A DNA stretch of 64,000 nucleotides from the NCBI GenBank assembly GCA_963766445.1, contig CAVXZW010000019.1:62001-126000 (forward strand), written 5' to 3'. The notes below the pieces were generated by a model, which did no database searches, was not told the origin of the DNA, and saw only the letters and a program-made list of their open reading frames with translations. The DNA comes from JAICYJ01 sp963766445. Lineage in GTDB: Bacteria; Actinomycetota; Thermoleophilia; Gaiellales; JAICJC01. Every line of letters begins with the position of its first letter. Within the stretch, counting starts at the first letter, position 1. Positions 24,556 through 33,750 of this stretch are shown piece by piece. The position numbers and the translations under genes were made by a program.

Positions 24556-25299
24556 CTAGGGAAGGCTGACGGGAACCGCAGCCTGCCGGCTCGCGATCAG
24601 CTCGACCACCGCCCGGCGGTCGCCCGCCCGCAGCAGCTCGACCGGATCGGGGCTGCCGTTCACGATCCCCTCGAAGAACGCCTTTCGCTCCTCGTAGGTG
24701 GGCAGCGTCGCCTTCGCCCAGCCGCGCGCGTCGTTCAGCAGCTCCGCCAGCTCCGCATACTGATCCCCGAACAGCTCACCGATCTCGCGCTTCATCCGCT
24801 TCGCCAGCGCCGGGCTCGCGCCTGCCGTCGAGATCGCGATCGCGATCGGGCCGGTGCGCACGATCGCCGGCAGGATGAAGCTGCACAGCGGCGGCACGTC
24901 CACCACGTTGCAGAGCATCGACCGGCGCTCGGCCTCCTCGAACACGGCCACGTTCACGTCCGTATCGCTGGTGGCGGCGATCGCCAGGAAGTGCCCCTCG
25001 AGATCACCCCGCCGGTACGGCCGCACCGTCAGCTCGATGTCGCCCGCGTCGGCCAGCTCCTGCACCGGCGCATCCACCTCGGTCGCGATCACGTGCACGC
25101 CCGCGTCGCACGCCAGCAGCCCCTCGATCTTCTCCAGCCCGACCGCACCCGCGCCCACCACCAGGCACCGTCGCCCGGTCAGCTTCAGGCAGGCCATGTA
25201 GAACGTGGTGGCCATCATGTCGGCGACGCAGCGCTGATCGCAGAGCTCCAGACGGTGCTGGCACACGCAAGGCTTGCCCCGGTAGGTCTGGGCCGGCAT
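24556..25299 (-). CDS. precorrin-2 dehydrogenase / siroheme synthase N-terminal domain protein
   Basis: 247 residues. From residue about 30 it matches the CysG/Met8 family: FYMACLKLTGRRCLVVGAGA, VGLEKIEGLLACDAG (Rossmann NAD site), then LAIAATSDTDVNVAVFEEAE, LCNVVDVPPLCSFILPAIV and AISTAGASPALAKRMKREIG. This enzyme oxidises precorrin-2 to sirohydrochlorin and may also insert iron. The first 30 residues carry an unusual Cys cluster (PCVCQHRLELCDQRC) not typical of the family. It could bind a metal, or the true start may be one of the ATGs near MMATTF. No uroporphyrinogen methyltransferase is adjacent. Confidence 0.85.
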   Translation of the reverse strand: MPAQTYRGKPCVCQHRLELCDQRCVADMMATTFYMACLKLTGRRCLVVGAGAVGLEKIEGLLACDAGVHVIATEVDAPVQELADAGDIELTVRPYRRGDLEGHFLAIAATSDTDVNVAVFEEAERRSMLCNVVDVPPLCSFILPAIVRTGPIAIAISTAGASPALAKRMKREIGELFGDQYAELAELLNDARGWAKATLPTYEERKAFFEGIVNGSPDPVELLRAGDRRAVVELIASRQAAVPVSLP

Positions 25300-25362
25300 G
25301 GCTCGAATCGTAGCGACGGGTGCGGTACACTCGCCCACCCTGACCCGAGGTACAGCTAGCGC

Positions 25363-25764
25363 ATGAGCTACCAGCGACCCCGCGAGGATTCCGTCTCCAA
25401 CACCATGGCCACCCGGCTGCTGACGATCGGGCCGTCCGAGGCGCTGCAGGAGGCGGCGCACCAGATGGCCGATCGCCGCGTCGGGGCGATCCTGGTCACC
25501 GACGGCGACCACCTGATCGGCATCCTCACCGAGCGCGACGTGCTGCGAGCCGTCGGCCGCGGCACCATCGAGGGCACCGTCGAGCAGTGGATGACCCGCG
25601 ACCCGATCACCGTCGGGCCCGATGCCACCAACGGCGAGGCGGCCATGATGATGATCCACGGCGGTTTCCGGCACGTGCCCATCTGCGATCACGGCAAGCT
25701 GATCGGGATCGTCTCGATCCGCGACCTGCTGACGCTGCCGAACGAGTCCCCGAAGGGCGTGTGA
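25363..25764 (+). CDS. tandem CBS-domain protein
   Basis: 133 residues, essentially two CBS domains: NTMATRLLTIGPSEALQEAA with VGAILVTDGDHLIGILTERD, and WMTRDPITVGPDATNGEAAM with FRHVPICDHGKLIGIVSIRD. Two-CBS (Bateman) modules bind adenosine nucleotides or S-adenosylmethionine and act as energy or ligand sensors; stand-alone forms partner with unknown proteins. Divergent from the siroheme-type gene with a short promoter gap. Intact. Confidence 0.9.
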   Translation: MSYQRPREDSVSNTMATRLLTIGPSEALQEAAHQMADRRVGAILVTDGDHLIGILTERDVLRAVGRGTIEGTVEQWMTRDPITVGPDATNGEAAMMMIHGGFRHVPICDHGKLIGIVSIRDLLTLPNESPKGV

Positions 25765-25774
25765 CGTAGCCGCG

Positions 25775-26143
25775 GTCTACTGCACGAGCTGTGGCGAGCC
25801 GGTCGCCGCCGGCGCCGGGTTCTGCTCGAACTGCGGCGCTCAGGGTGGGCGGGGCGCAGCATGTCGGGCGGCGTCCACGTCTCGGCCGGCGAGACCAGCG
25901 GCAAGGCGATCGCCTCGCTGGTGCTGGGGATCGGCGGCTTCGTGATCTTCCCGTTCGTGTTGTCGATCCTGGCGATCGTGTTCGGTCGCTCGGCCAAGCG
26001 CGAGATCGCGGAGCGTCCCGGGCTCGGTGGGGCCGGCCTGGCCACCGCCGGCATCGTGCTGGGCTGGGTCGGGGTGGCGCTGGTCGCGCTGGCGCGTGCT
26101 GTTCATCGTGCTGGTGGTCGTGGCCAGCGCCAGCACCAGCTGA
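25775..26143 (+). CDS. zinc-ribbon DUF4190 membrane protein (two frameshifts)
   Basis: A zinc ribbon (YCTSCGEPVAAGAGFCSNCG, four cysteines in two CxxC pairs) leads into a DUF4190-like two-helix domain: GKAIASLVLGIGGFVIFPFV, LSILAIVFGRSAKREI, then GGAGLATAGIVLGWVGVALV, and finally VLFIVLVVVASAS. The parts lie in two frames joined by single-base shifts near 25850 and 26092, giving 122 codons. No ATG or GTG is visible right before the zinc ribbon, so the start is unresolved. The family is of unknown function, and the gene ends 20 bases before the P5C dehydrogenase. Confidence 0.7.
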
Positions 26144-26163
26144 CGACAGGTAGGCTTGCCGCC

Positions 26164-27797
26164 ATGAGCACAGGCATCTTCAACCTCCCCACTCCGTACA
26201 ACGAGCCGGTGCGCGACTACGCGCCCGGCTCCGCCCGAGCGCACGAGCCTCAAGCAGAAGCTGTCCGAGTTGGACGGCCAGCAGATCGAGATCCCGATGA
26301 TCATCGGCGGCAAGGAGGTGCGCACCGGCACCACCGCCAAGTCGGTCAAGCCGCACGCCAAGCAGCATGTGCTGGCGGAGTACCACAAGGGCGGCGCCGA
26401 GCAGGTCGAGCAGGCGATCGCGGCGGCCCGCGACGCCCACAGGGAATGGTCGCGCACCCCGTGGGACGAGCGCGCCGCCGTGTTCCTGCGGGCCGCCGAC
26501 CTCCTCACCGGGCCGTGGCGCGACACCATCAACGCCGCCACCATGCTGGGGCAGTCGAAGACCGTCTACCAGGCCGAGATCGACGCCGCCTGCGAGCTCG
26601 CCGACTTCTGGCGTTTCAACCCCACCTACATGCGGCGGATCATGGAGGAGCAGCCGCGCTCGTCGCGGGGCATCTGGAACCGGATGGAGTACCGGCCGCT
26701 GGAGGGCTTCGTGTTCGCCGTGGCCCCGTTCAACTTCACGGCGATCGCCGGCAACCTGTCCGGAGCTCCCGCCCTGATGGGCAACACCGTGATCCTGAAG
26801 CCGGCCTCGACCGCCGTCTACTCGACGTACTTCCTGATGAAGCTGCTCGAGCAGGCCGGCCTGCCAGCGGGGCGTGATCAACCTGGTGCTCGGGTCGGGT
26901 GCCGAGATCGGCGACGCCGCGCTGCGCTCGCCCGAGCTGGCCGGCATCCACTTCACCGGCTCGACGGCGGTGTTCCAGTCGATGTGGAAGACGGTCGGCG
27001 ACAACATCGCCGGCTACCACGGCTACCCGCGCATCGTCGGTGAGACCGGCGGCAAGGACTTCATCCTCGCCCACACCTCGGCCGACCCCCAGGCCGTCGC
27101 CACCGCGATCCTGCGCGGTGGGTTCGAGTACCAGGGGCAGAAGTGCTCGGCGGCCTCGCGTGTGTACGCGCCGTCCAACCTGTGGCCGCAGATCCGGGAG
27201 GCGCTGGAGACCGAGGTGCCGACCATCCGCATGGGCCCGATCGAGGACTTCCGCAACTTCATGGGCGCCGTGATCGACGAGAGCGCATACACCACCCAGG
27301 CGGACGCGTTCGACATGGTCAAGAAGTCGGACGACGCCGAGATCGTGGTCGGTGGGGACGCCGACGACAGCGACGGCTACTTCGTCGGCCCGACCGTGAT
27401 CGCGACCAAGGATCCCTCGTTCGACCTGATGCAGCGGGAGCTGTTCGGGCCGGTAGTGACCACCTACGTGTACGACGAGAAGAAGTTCGATGACACCCTC
27501 GACGTGGTCAACGCCACCTCGCCCTACGCCCTCACCGGCGCCGTGTTCGCGACCGACCGGTCGGCCATCTCGCAGGCCCACGACGTGCTGCGCGACGCCG
27601 CCGGCAACTTCTACGTGAACGACAAGCCGACCGGCGCGGTGGTCGGGCAGCAGCCGTTCGGCGGCGCCCGCGCATCCGGCACCAACGACAAGGCCGGCTC
27701 CATGTGGAACCTGATCCGGTGGACGAGCCCGCGCACGATCAAGGAGACGTTCGTGCCGGCCGCCGACTACCGGTATCCGTTCATGGCCGAGGAGTAG
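26164..27797 (+). CDS. pruA: L-glutamate gamma-semialdehyde (P5C) dehydrogenase (two frameshifts)
   Basis: 543 codons after removing extra bases near 26226 (CC) and 26869 (GGG). It starts STGIFNLPTPYNEPVRDYAP, typical of ALDH4/P5CDH. It carries the substrate/NAD region EYRPLEGFVFAVAPFNFTAI, the catalytic Glu in IVGETGGKDFILAH and the catalytic Cys in FEYQGQKCSAASRVYAP. NDKPTGAVVGQQPFGGARAS comes near the end. It oxidises glutamate semialdehyde, from proline or arginine, to glutamate with NAD+. No proline dehydrogenase gene is adjacent. Length and order match the family closely, so the breaks are probably errors in the data. Confidence 0.92.
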
Positions 27798-27798
27798 C

Positions 27799-28417
27799 GT
27801 GGAGGGGGCGGCCGCACGAGCGTTGGCATCGCTGCCGGGGCGAACCGGGGTACCCGCGACCTCGCAGGATGGGAAGCAACTGCTGTGCGACCCCTTCGAG
27901 CTGGACGGCCTGATGCTGCGGGCCTACCTGCCGCGGCTGCAGATGGGCGGGGTCGAGCAGCTGACCCTGCGCTTTGCGGTCGGCGACCAGCCGTGGACGG
28001 CGCGGTTCGAGCTGACCGAGGCCGAGTACCACTCGTTCGAGCAGGCGATCGGCGTGCTGGCTCTGGTCGAGATCAGCGAGGACGGCGCCGGCCGGCAGGC
28101 GGCGCGGGTGGAGTTGTACATACCGGCGGTGATGACCGCGATCTTCTGCCAGTACGCCGTCGAGGGCAACGAGTACGACGTGCGCGTGGACGACCTGTCG
28201 GAGACCGGGGTGCAGTTCTCGATCGAGCTGCAGATGGCGGCGGGCGACGAGTTCGCCCTCACGTTCACGCTCGAGGAGCGCAAGATCACGATCCAGGCCA
28301 AGGCCGTGAAGGCGGACATGGGCGCCTACGGCCGGGCGCGTGGTGGGCGCCCGTATCACCCGTGTCAGCGACCGCGATCTGCTGGCCATACGGCGGGCCG
28401 CCGCGACCGCCGGGTAG
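27799..28417 (+). CDS. PilZ-domain protein (frameshifted)
   Basis: 205 codons after removing one G from a GGG at about 28333. The middle and C-terminal part (ARVELYIPAVMTAIFCQYAV, EYDVRVDDLSETGVQFSIEL, then GDEFALTFTLEERKITIQAK, ending VVGARITRVSDRDLLAIRRA) has the PilZ fold pattern, including the D/NxSxxG motif as DLSETG. PilZ domains bind cyclic di-GMP. The N-terminal Arg cluster expected for high-affinity binding is not obvious, so binding is uncertain. The GTG start lies one base after the P5C dehydrogenase stop, so the genes are probably co-transcribed. Confidence 0.7.
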
Positions 28418-28451
28418 CGCCGGCGCCTACCCGTCTCACTAGCCTACGGCG

Positions 28452-29422
28452 ATGCCCTCCTCGTTGCCCGAACCGCGGGTGGTGGCCGCGTTCGCGGCCA
28501 TCTACCTGGTCTGGGGCTCGACCTTCCTGGCCATCGCCTGGGCGGTCGAGACGATCCCGCCGTTTCCGATGATGGCGGCGCGCTGCCTGGTCGGCGGCGG
28601 CATCCTGCTGGGCCTGTCGCGCCTGCGCGAGCCTGACTCGGCATGGCCGCGGCCGGCCGAGTGGCTGGGCTCCGGCGCGGTCGGGCTGTTCCTGTTCGTC
28701 GGCTGCCACGCGGTGCTGGCGCGCGAGGAGCAGTTCGTCCCGTCGGGCGTCTCCGCGCTCTGCCTCGCCACCATCCCGCTGTTCGTGCCGCTGCTGGCCT
28801 GGGGCTTCCTGGGGTCCGGGCGGCCCTCGTCGCGCACGGCGCTGGCCCTGTTCGCCGCGTTCCTGGGCGTGGCGCTGCTGGTGGCGGGAAAGACCAGCGG
28901 CGGCGGCCTGTCGGCGACCGATGCCGCGTTGCTGCTGCTGGCCGCCTTCTCGTGGGCGGCCGGCACGATCGCCACCCGCAGGGTGCCGCTGCCCGCATCG
29001 CCGATGGCGGCGGCCGGTGCGCCGCTGCTGGTGGGCGGGCTGGTGCTGGTGGCCGTCTCGTTCGCGATCCGGCGAGGCGCAGGATCTGCAGCTGTCGCAG
29101 GTCAGCGGCCGCTCGCTCGCGGGCCTGCTCTACCTGGTGCTGCTCGGCACGGTGGTCACCTTCACCGCCTACATCTGGCTGCTCGGCCACGTCGCGCCCA
29201 CGCGGGTGGCCACCTACGCGTTCGTGAACCCGGTGGTGGCGGTGTTCCTCGGCTGGGCGCTGGCGGGCGAGCAGCTCACCGCAACGACGCCTGGTCGCGA
29301 CGGCGGTGATCGTGGCGGCCGTGGCGGTCGCGGTGTCTGACCGGTCGTCGAGCCGGCCCCGCCGGCAGGTGGTGATCGACTCGGCCGAGCCGGTGTCGCC
29401 GGTCGCCGAGCGCGGCGCGTAG
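28452..29422 (+). CDS. EamA/DMT-family transporter (two frameshifts)
   Basis: 322 codons after removing single extra bases near 29075 and 29293. About ten hydrophobic helices in two EamA repeats: FAAIYLVWGSTFLAIAWAVE, FPMMAARCLVGGGILLGLSR and LLLLAAFSWAAGTIATRRVP. The second repeat includes LLYLVLLGTVVTFTAYIWLL and TRVATYAFVNPVVAVFLGWA. The family exports or imports amino acids, nucleosides and other metabolites; the substrate is unknown. The C-terminal tail is hydrophilic. It starts 34 bases after the PilZ gene on the same strand. Confidence 0.87.
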
Positions 29423-29736
29423 CGCCAGCGAGCAGCCGATTCCAGCCACGATCGGTCACGGCTCCCGCTCAGACGTGCGACGCCCGGCGCGCTCTCAACG
29501 GCGTCAGAGCGCGCCTCGGGCGGCGTGAACGGTCCGGAACGGGATCGTGAGGAGTCGTACCGGACGGTGACGCGTGTCCGCATGGTTGCGAGGCGCCCGG
29601 TCAGCGGCCGTGATGTTGGTGCCGGACCGGGCGGTGCGATCGTTGCGTGTGGCGATGGGGCCGTTGCGGCGGCGTGACGATCGTTGCACGACTGCGTGTA
29701 ACGCGCCGGTCACGGCGATGCATGGGACCCCAATCT
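29423..29736. other. 314-base gap with lower coding potential and short direct repeats
   Basis: Composition differs from neighbouring genes, with more T and G and no codon periodicity. The ten-base word CGATCGTTGC occurs at 29637-29646 and 29678-29687, and CGTTGCG-type words recur between them. No ORF resembles a protein family. It separates the EamA transporter from the convergent LysR gene and may hold terminators, though no clear hairpin with a T-tract was found. Confidence 0.5.
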
Positions 29737-30612
29737 TTACGGGCCGATCGCGGCCAGCACGGCGGCCGCGGCCTCCGGCGACCGGCAGAACGCGCTGAAG
29801 GAGGATGCCTCCGGCAGGATCGGGCCGCTCGCACGCCGCAGCACGAACCAGGAGCGCTCGAGCGGCGCGCCCGGCATGGCCACCGGCACCAGCGAGCCCG
29901 ACGCCAGCTCGGCACCGGCCGCGTGGTCGGAGAGCAGGGTGATGCCAAGACCCACCAGCACGGCCTGCTTGACGGCGCCGTTCGAGCCCAGCGTGAGGGT
30001 GGAGCGGGGCGCGATCCCGGCCCCGACCAGGAACGCCTCGACGGTTGCGCGCGTCCCCGACCCGCGCTCGCGCAGCAGCCAGGTCTCGTCCGCGGGATCC
30101 GCGACCGGATGGTCGGCCGCGGCCACCACCACCAGGCGGTAGTCGAGGAACGGCTGGCCGCTGATCCCGGAGCCGGCCGGTGGGCTGCCGCCGATCGCCA
30201 GGTCGACCTGGCGCTGCGTCAGCCGCTCGTACACCTCGGCGCGGTTGCCGACCTCGAGCGACACGTCCACGTTCGGGTGGCCGGCCATGAACGCCTTCAG
30301 CAGCGGCGGCACCACGTACTCGCCGGCGGTCGTGACCGCGGCCAGGCGCAGCGCCCGCACCTCCCGGATCTCGCGCAGCGCCTGGTCGCGCAGTCCCAGC
30401 AGCTCGGCGGCGTAGCGGGCCAGCGTGTCACCGGCCGGCGTGAGCATGATGCCGCGGCCCTGCCGGGTCACCAGCTCCACGCCGAGGTCGCGCTGCAGTG
30501 CGCCCACCGCCGCCGACACGGCCGGCTCGGTCACCACCAGCGCCGCCGCCGCCCCGCGCACCGAGCCGGCACGGGCGAGCGCCAGGAACGTGTTCAGCTG
30601 GCCGAACGTCAT
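29737..30612 (-). CDS. LysR-type transcriptional regulator, CbbR-like
   Basis: 291 residues. The helix-turn-helix is MTFGQLNTFLALARAGSVRG followed by AAAALVVTEPAVSAAVGALQ, then ELVTRQGRGIMLTPAGDTLA. The periplasmic-binding-like effector domain follows (LRLAAVTTAGEYVVPPLLKA, FLDYRLVVVAAADHPVAD, GSNGAVKQAVLVGLGITLLS). The order resembles the CbbR/CysB side of the family. It is divergent from a phosphoribulokinase gene with an 84-base shared gap containing a perfect palindrome. Control of that kinase, with a sugar phosphate or NADPH as effector, is likely but inferred. Confidence 0.88.
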   Translation of the reverse strand: MTFGQLNTFLALARAGSVRGAAAALVVTEPAVSAAVGALQRDLGVELVTRQGRGIMLTPAGDTLARYAAELLGLRDQALREIREVRALRLAAVTTAGEYVVPPLLKAFMAGHPNVDVSLEVGNRAEVYERLTQRQVDLAIGGSPPAGSGISGQPFLDYRLVVVAAADHPVADPADETWLLRERGSGTRATVEAFLVGAGIAPRSTLTLGSNGAVKQAVLVGLGITLLSDHAAGAELASGSLVPVAMPGAPLERSWFVLRRASGPILPEASSFSAFCRSPEAAAAVLAAIGP

Positions 30613-30623
30613 TGCAAGGCGAG

Positions 30624-30635
30624 GTTATCAGTAAC
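30624..30635. promoter_or_regulatory. candidate LysR-type operator
   Basis: GTTATCAGTAAC is a 12-base inverted repeat (GTTA...TAAC) 12 bases upstream of the LysR start and 62 bases before the phosphoribulokinase start. LysR proteins usually bind T-N11-A palindromes in such shared gaps and repress themselves while controlling the divergent gene. Confidence 0.5.
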
Positions 30636-30696
30636 GACCGAGCGTTCAATCGAGGTTGCAGTGTTCGCCCGCACGGCTACCGGGTAGAGTGGATCG

Positions 30697-31632
30697 ATGC
30701 CACGCCCGATCATCCTTGGCGTCGTGGGCGACTCCGCCAGCGGCAAGACGACGCTGACGCGGGGTCTGGTGCGCGTGCTGGGCCAGGAGCAGGTCTCGCA
30801 CGTCTGCCTCGACGACTACCACCGCTACGACCGCTCGCAGCGGGCGGACATGGGCGTGACGCCGCTCGACCCGGGCTGCAACCACATGGACATCATGGGT
30901 CAGCACCTGATGCTGCTGCGTCGAGGCGAGGCGATCATGAAGCCGGTCTACCGGCACTCGGACGGGACGTTCGCGCCGCCCGTCTACCTCACGCCGGGAC
31001 GCTTCCTGATCGTGGAGGGGCTGCTCGGCTACCACACCGACGCGCTCCGCGACTGCTTCGACATCCGCGTCTTCCTCGACCCTCCCGAGAGCCTGCGCCG
31101 CCGGTGGAAGGTGGTGCGTGACTGCTCGCGGCGCGGCTACACCACCAACCAGGTGCTCGACGAGCTCGACCGGCGCGAGCGCGATTCCAAGCAGTACATC
31201 CGCCCTCAGCGGCACCACGCCGACATGGTCGTGCGGTTCGCCGACCCGCCCGGCGCGCAGGGCGATCCCGACTCCACGCACCTGGACGCGCACCTGCTGC
31301 TGCGCCCCGGCCTGCCGCACCCCGACCTGTCGGACGTCGTCGGCGACGACCCCGAGCAGGGGCTGTCGCTGGTGGGCGCGGACGGCGAGCAGGACCTGCG
31401 GGTGCCGGGGCGGCTGCCGGCGGCCACGGCGCTCGAGCTCGAGGAGCGGATCTGGGAGCACATGCACTTCGCAAGCCACCTGCGATCGGAGCGCCTGGGC
31501 GAGTTCACGCTCGGCACCGACCTCAACCGCAGCGACTCGCTCGCCATCGTGCAGCTGCTCGTGCTCTACCACCTCGTCACGGCGCGGGCCAAGATCGCCG
31601 TGGGCGGAGCGGAGGCGGCAACGCGTACGTAG
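30697..31632 (+). CDS. phosphoribulokinase / uridine kinase family protein
   Basis: 311 residues. P-loop IILGVVGDSASGKTTLTRGL, then CLDDYHRYDRSQRADMGVTP, LDPGCNHMDIMGQHLMLLRR, KPVYRHSDGTFAPPVYLTPG and FLIVEGLLGYHTDALRDCFD. These match phosphoribulokinase (ribulose-5-phosphate to ribulose-1,5-bisphosphate), including the DDYH acid-base region and the HSDGTF segment. No RuBisCO gene lies in the window. Adjacent divergent LysR gene and palindrome fit cbb-type control. A role in a RuBisCO-free pathway, or as a uridine-kinase-like enzyme, remains possible. Intact, with ATG start. Confidence 0.85.
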   Translation: MPRPIILGVVGDSASGKTTLTRGLVRVLGQEQVSHVCLDDYHRYDRSQRADMGVTPLDPGCNHMDIMGQHLMLLRRGEAIMKPVYRHSDGTFAPPVYLTPGRFLIVEGLLGYHTDALRDCFDIRVFLDPPESLRRRWKVVRDCSRRGYTTNQVLDELDRRERDSKQYIRPQRHHADMVVRFADPPGAQGDPDSTHLDAHLLLRPGLPHPDLSDVVGDDPEQGLSLVGADGEQDLRVPGRLPAATALELEERIWEHMHFASHLRSERLGEFTLGTDLNRSDSLAIVQLLVLYHLVTARAKIAVGGAEAATRT

Positions 31633-31664
31633 GCCGGGCGCAACCTGGCTAGAATCGCGCTCCT

Positions 31665-32540
31665 ATGCGCGTAGCCGTGATCGGACTGGGGACGATGGGC
31701 GCACCCATGGCGGGCCACCTGCTTGACGCCGGCCACGAGGTGACCGTGCACAACCGCACGCGCGAGCGCGAGCTGCCGCTGGCCGAGCGCGGCGCCGCCC
31801 GCGCCGCCACGCCGGCCGAGGCTGCCGCCGGAGCCGATGCGGTGCTGATCTGCGTCTCCGACACGCCCGACCTGGAGGCCGTGCTGTTCGGCGGCGACGG
31901 CGTCGCGCGGGGGCTGGCCGCCGGCGGCGCGGTGGTCGACTGCTCGACGGTGTCTCCCTCGGCAACGGCTGAGCTGGCCGAGCGCCTGGCCGCCCAGGGC
32001 ATCGGCCTGGTGGACGCGCCGGTGTCCGGCGGCTCCGAGGGCGCCCAGAACGGCACCCTCACGATCTTCGTGGGCGGCGCGCCCGAGCACGTCGAGCGGG
32101 CGCAGCCGATCCTGCAGGCATTCGGCAAGCGCATCACGCACCTCGGCCCCAGCGGCTTCGGCCAGATGGCCAAGGCGGTGAACCAGGTGATGATCGCGGG
32201 CACCTACGCCACCGTGGGCGAGGGCATCGCGCTGGCGCAGGCCGCCGGCCTGCCGCTGGAGCAGCTGATGGAGGCGCTGTCGGCCGGAGCCGCGTCATCG
32301 TGGGTGCTCGCGAACAGGGGGCAGAACATGGTCGACGACAGCTACCCGCTCGGGTTCAAGGTATCGCTGCACCGCAAGGACGTGGCGATCGCGCTGGACG
32401 AGGCCGGGCGCCTGGGTCTCGACCTGGGCGTGTCGCAGCTGGTGCTGGCCGAGGAGGACGACCTGATCGGCGAGGGACACGGCGACGAGGATGTGAGCGC
32501 GCTGGCGCGGATCGCGAAGCGGCGCTCCGTGCGTCCGTGA
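31665..32540 (+). CDS. 3-hydroxyisobutyrate dehydrogenase-family NAD(P) oxidoreductase
   Basis: 291 residues. The Rossmann start MRVAVIGLGTMGAPMAGHLL, the substrate loop VDAPVSGGSEGAQNGTLTIF and the catalytic Lys region GQMAKAVNQVMIAGTYATVG (G..K..N) are those of the beta-hydroxyacid dehydrogenase family (HIBADH, tartronate semialdehyde reductase, GarR). The exact substrate cannot be read. It follows the phosphoribulokinase by 32 bases, and its TGA overlaps the next gene's GTG start, so these genes form one operon. Intact. Confidence 0.9.
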   Translation: MRVAVIGLGTMGAPMAGHLLDAGHEVTVHNRTRERELPLAERGAARAATPAEAAAGADAVLICVSDTPDLEAVLFGGDGVARGLAAGGAVVDCSTVSPSATAELAERLAAQGIGLVDAPVSGGSEGAQNGTLTIFVGGAPEHVERAQPILQAFGKRITHLGPSGFGQMAKAVNQVMIAGTYATVGEGIALAQAAGLPLEQLMEALSAGAASSWVLANRGQNMVDDSYPLGFKVSLHRKDVAIALDEAGRLGLDLGVSQLVLAEEDDLIGEGHGDEDVSALARIAKRRSVRP

Positions 32541-33739
32541 GCCTGACCGTCCGCACCGTGCACGAGCCGGACGAGCTGCGGGAGTTCGCCACCGTCCACG
32601 CCACCGCGTTCGGCTACCGCTGGGAGGACGAGAAGCTCGAGAAGCTGATGGTGCCGTTCCTTCAGCGGGTGAACTGCGTGGCGGCCTTCGACGGCGGCGA
32701 GATGATCGGCGTCAGCGTCGACCAGCCGTTCCAGATGACCGTGCCCGGCGGGCGGGCCGTGCCCATGCGCGGGCTGACCTGGGCGGGCGTGCTTCCGACC
32801 CATCGCCGCAGGGGGGCGCTGCGGGCGATGTTCGATCGCCAGCACGCGGACATGCGCGAGCAGGGCCTGCCGGTGTCGGGGCTGTTCGCCGCCGCCACCG
32901 ACATCTACCATCGCTTCGGCTACGGGCCCGCGACGCTGACCGTGGCCGAGGCCGAGGTCGACAGCAACCACGGCGCCTTCGCGGTGCCGTTCCAGGATCC
33001 CGGGAGCATCGAGCTGCTGCGCGATCCCTCCCCGGTCGCGGTCGTCCGCGAGGTGCTGGAGCGATCGCGGCTGCAGATCCCGGGCGAGCTCGATCGCGAC
33101 GACGCGGACATCGCCGAGATGTTCGCAGTGGCCGAGCACGACGAGTTCCGGATCGCCCACCGCGCTGCCGGCGGCGGCTACGACGGCTTCGCCAGCTACC
33201 GGGTGAAGAGCGAGTGGACGCACGAGGTGCTGCCGCAGGGGCAGGTCCAGGTGCAGGTGCTGCTGACGGCGGCGCCCGAGGCGGCGGCCGCGATCTGGCG
33301 CTACCTGCTCGACGTCGAGCTGACCAGCTCGGTGCAGATCTACAACCGCCCGCTCGACGACCCGATCCGCTGGCTGCTGGCCGAATGGCGCTACCACCAC
33401 GTCAAGCAGATCGCCGACGGGCTGTGGCTGTCGCTGCTGGACGCGTCCGCCGCGCTGGAGGCGCGCCGCTATCCGGCCGACGGCGAGCTGGTGCTGGAGC
33501 TGGACGGGGCCGCCCTGCTGCTCGAGGTGCGCGACGGAGAGGGGAGCTGCGCGCCCACCGGCCGCCGGGCCGAGATCGCGCTGGACGCCCCGGCGCTTGC
33601 CTCCACGTTCCTGGGCGGCTACCGGTTCACGGCTCTCCGCGATGCGATGCGGCTGCGCGAGCTCGTGCCCGGCGCCTGCCTGCGGGCCGATTCGATGTTC
33701 AGGGCCGAGCGCGAGCCCTGGTGCAGCTACGAGTTCTAA
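32537..33739 (+). CDS. Eis-family GNAT acetyltransferase
   Basis: 400 residues. N-terminal GNAT domain: LREFATVHATAFGYRWEDEK, VPMRGLTWAGVLPTHRRRGA (acetyl-CoA loop) and AAATDIYHRFGYGPATLTVA. A second degenerate GNAT domain follows and then an SCP2-like C-terminal domain (LVLELDGAALLLEVRDGEGS, ending CSYEF with a terminal Phe carboxylate). This three-domain plan is that of mycobacterial Eis, which acetylates aminoglycosides and protein lysines. The GTG start overlaps the previous stop (GTGA). Actual acceptor unknown. Confidence 0.9.
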   Translation: MSLTVRTVHEPDELREFATVHATAFGYRWEDEKLEKLMVPFLQRVNCVAAFDGGEMIGVSVDQPFQMTVPGGRAVPMRGLTWAGVLPTHRRRGALRAMFDRQHADMREQGLPVSGLFAAATDIYHRFGYGPATLTVAEAEVDSNHGAFAVPFQDPGSIELLRDPSPVAVVREVLERSRLQIPGELDRDDADIAEMFAVAEHDEFRIAHRAAGGGYDGFASYRVKSEWTHEVLPQGQVQVQVLLTAAPEAAAAIWRYLLDVELTSSVQIYNRPLDDPIRWLLAEWRYHHVKQIADGLWLSLLDASAALEARRYPADGELVLELDGAALLLEVRDGEGSCAPTGRRAEIALDAPALASTFLGGYRFTALRDAMRLRELVPGACLRADSMFRAEREPWCSYEF

Positions 33740-33750
33740 AGGGGAGCCAC

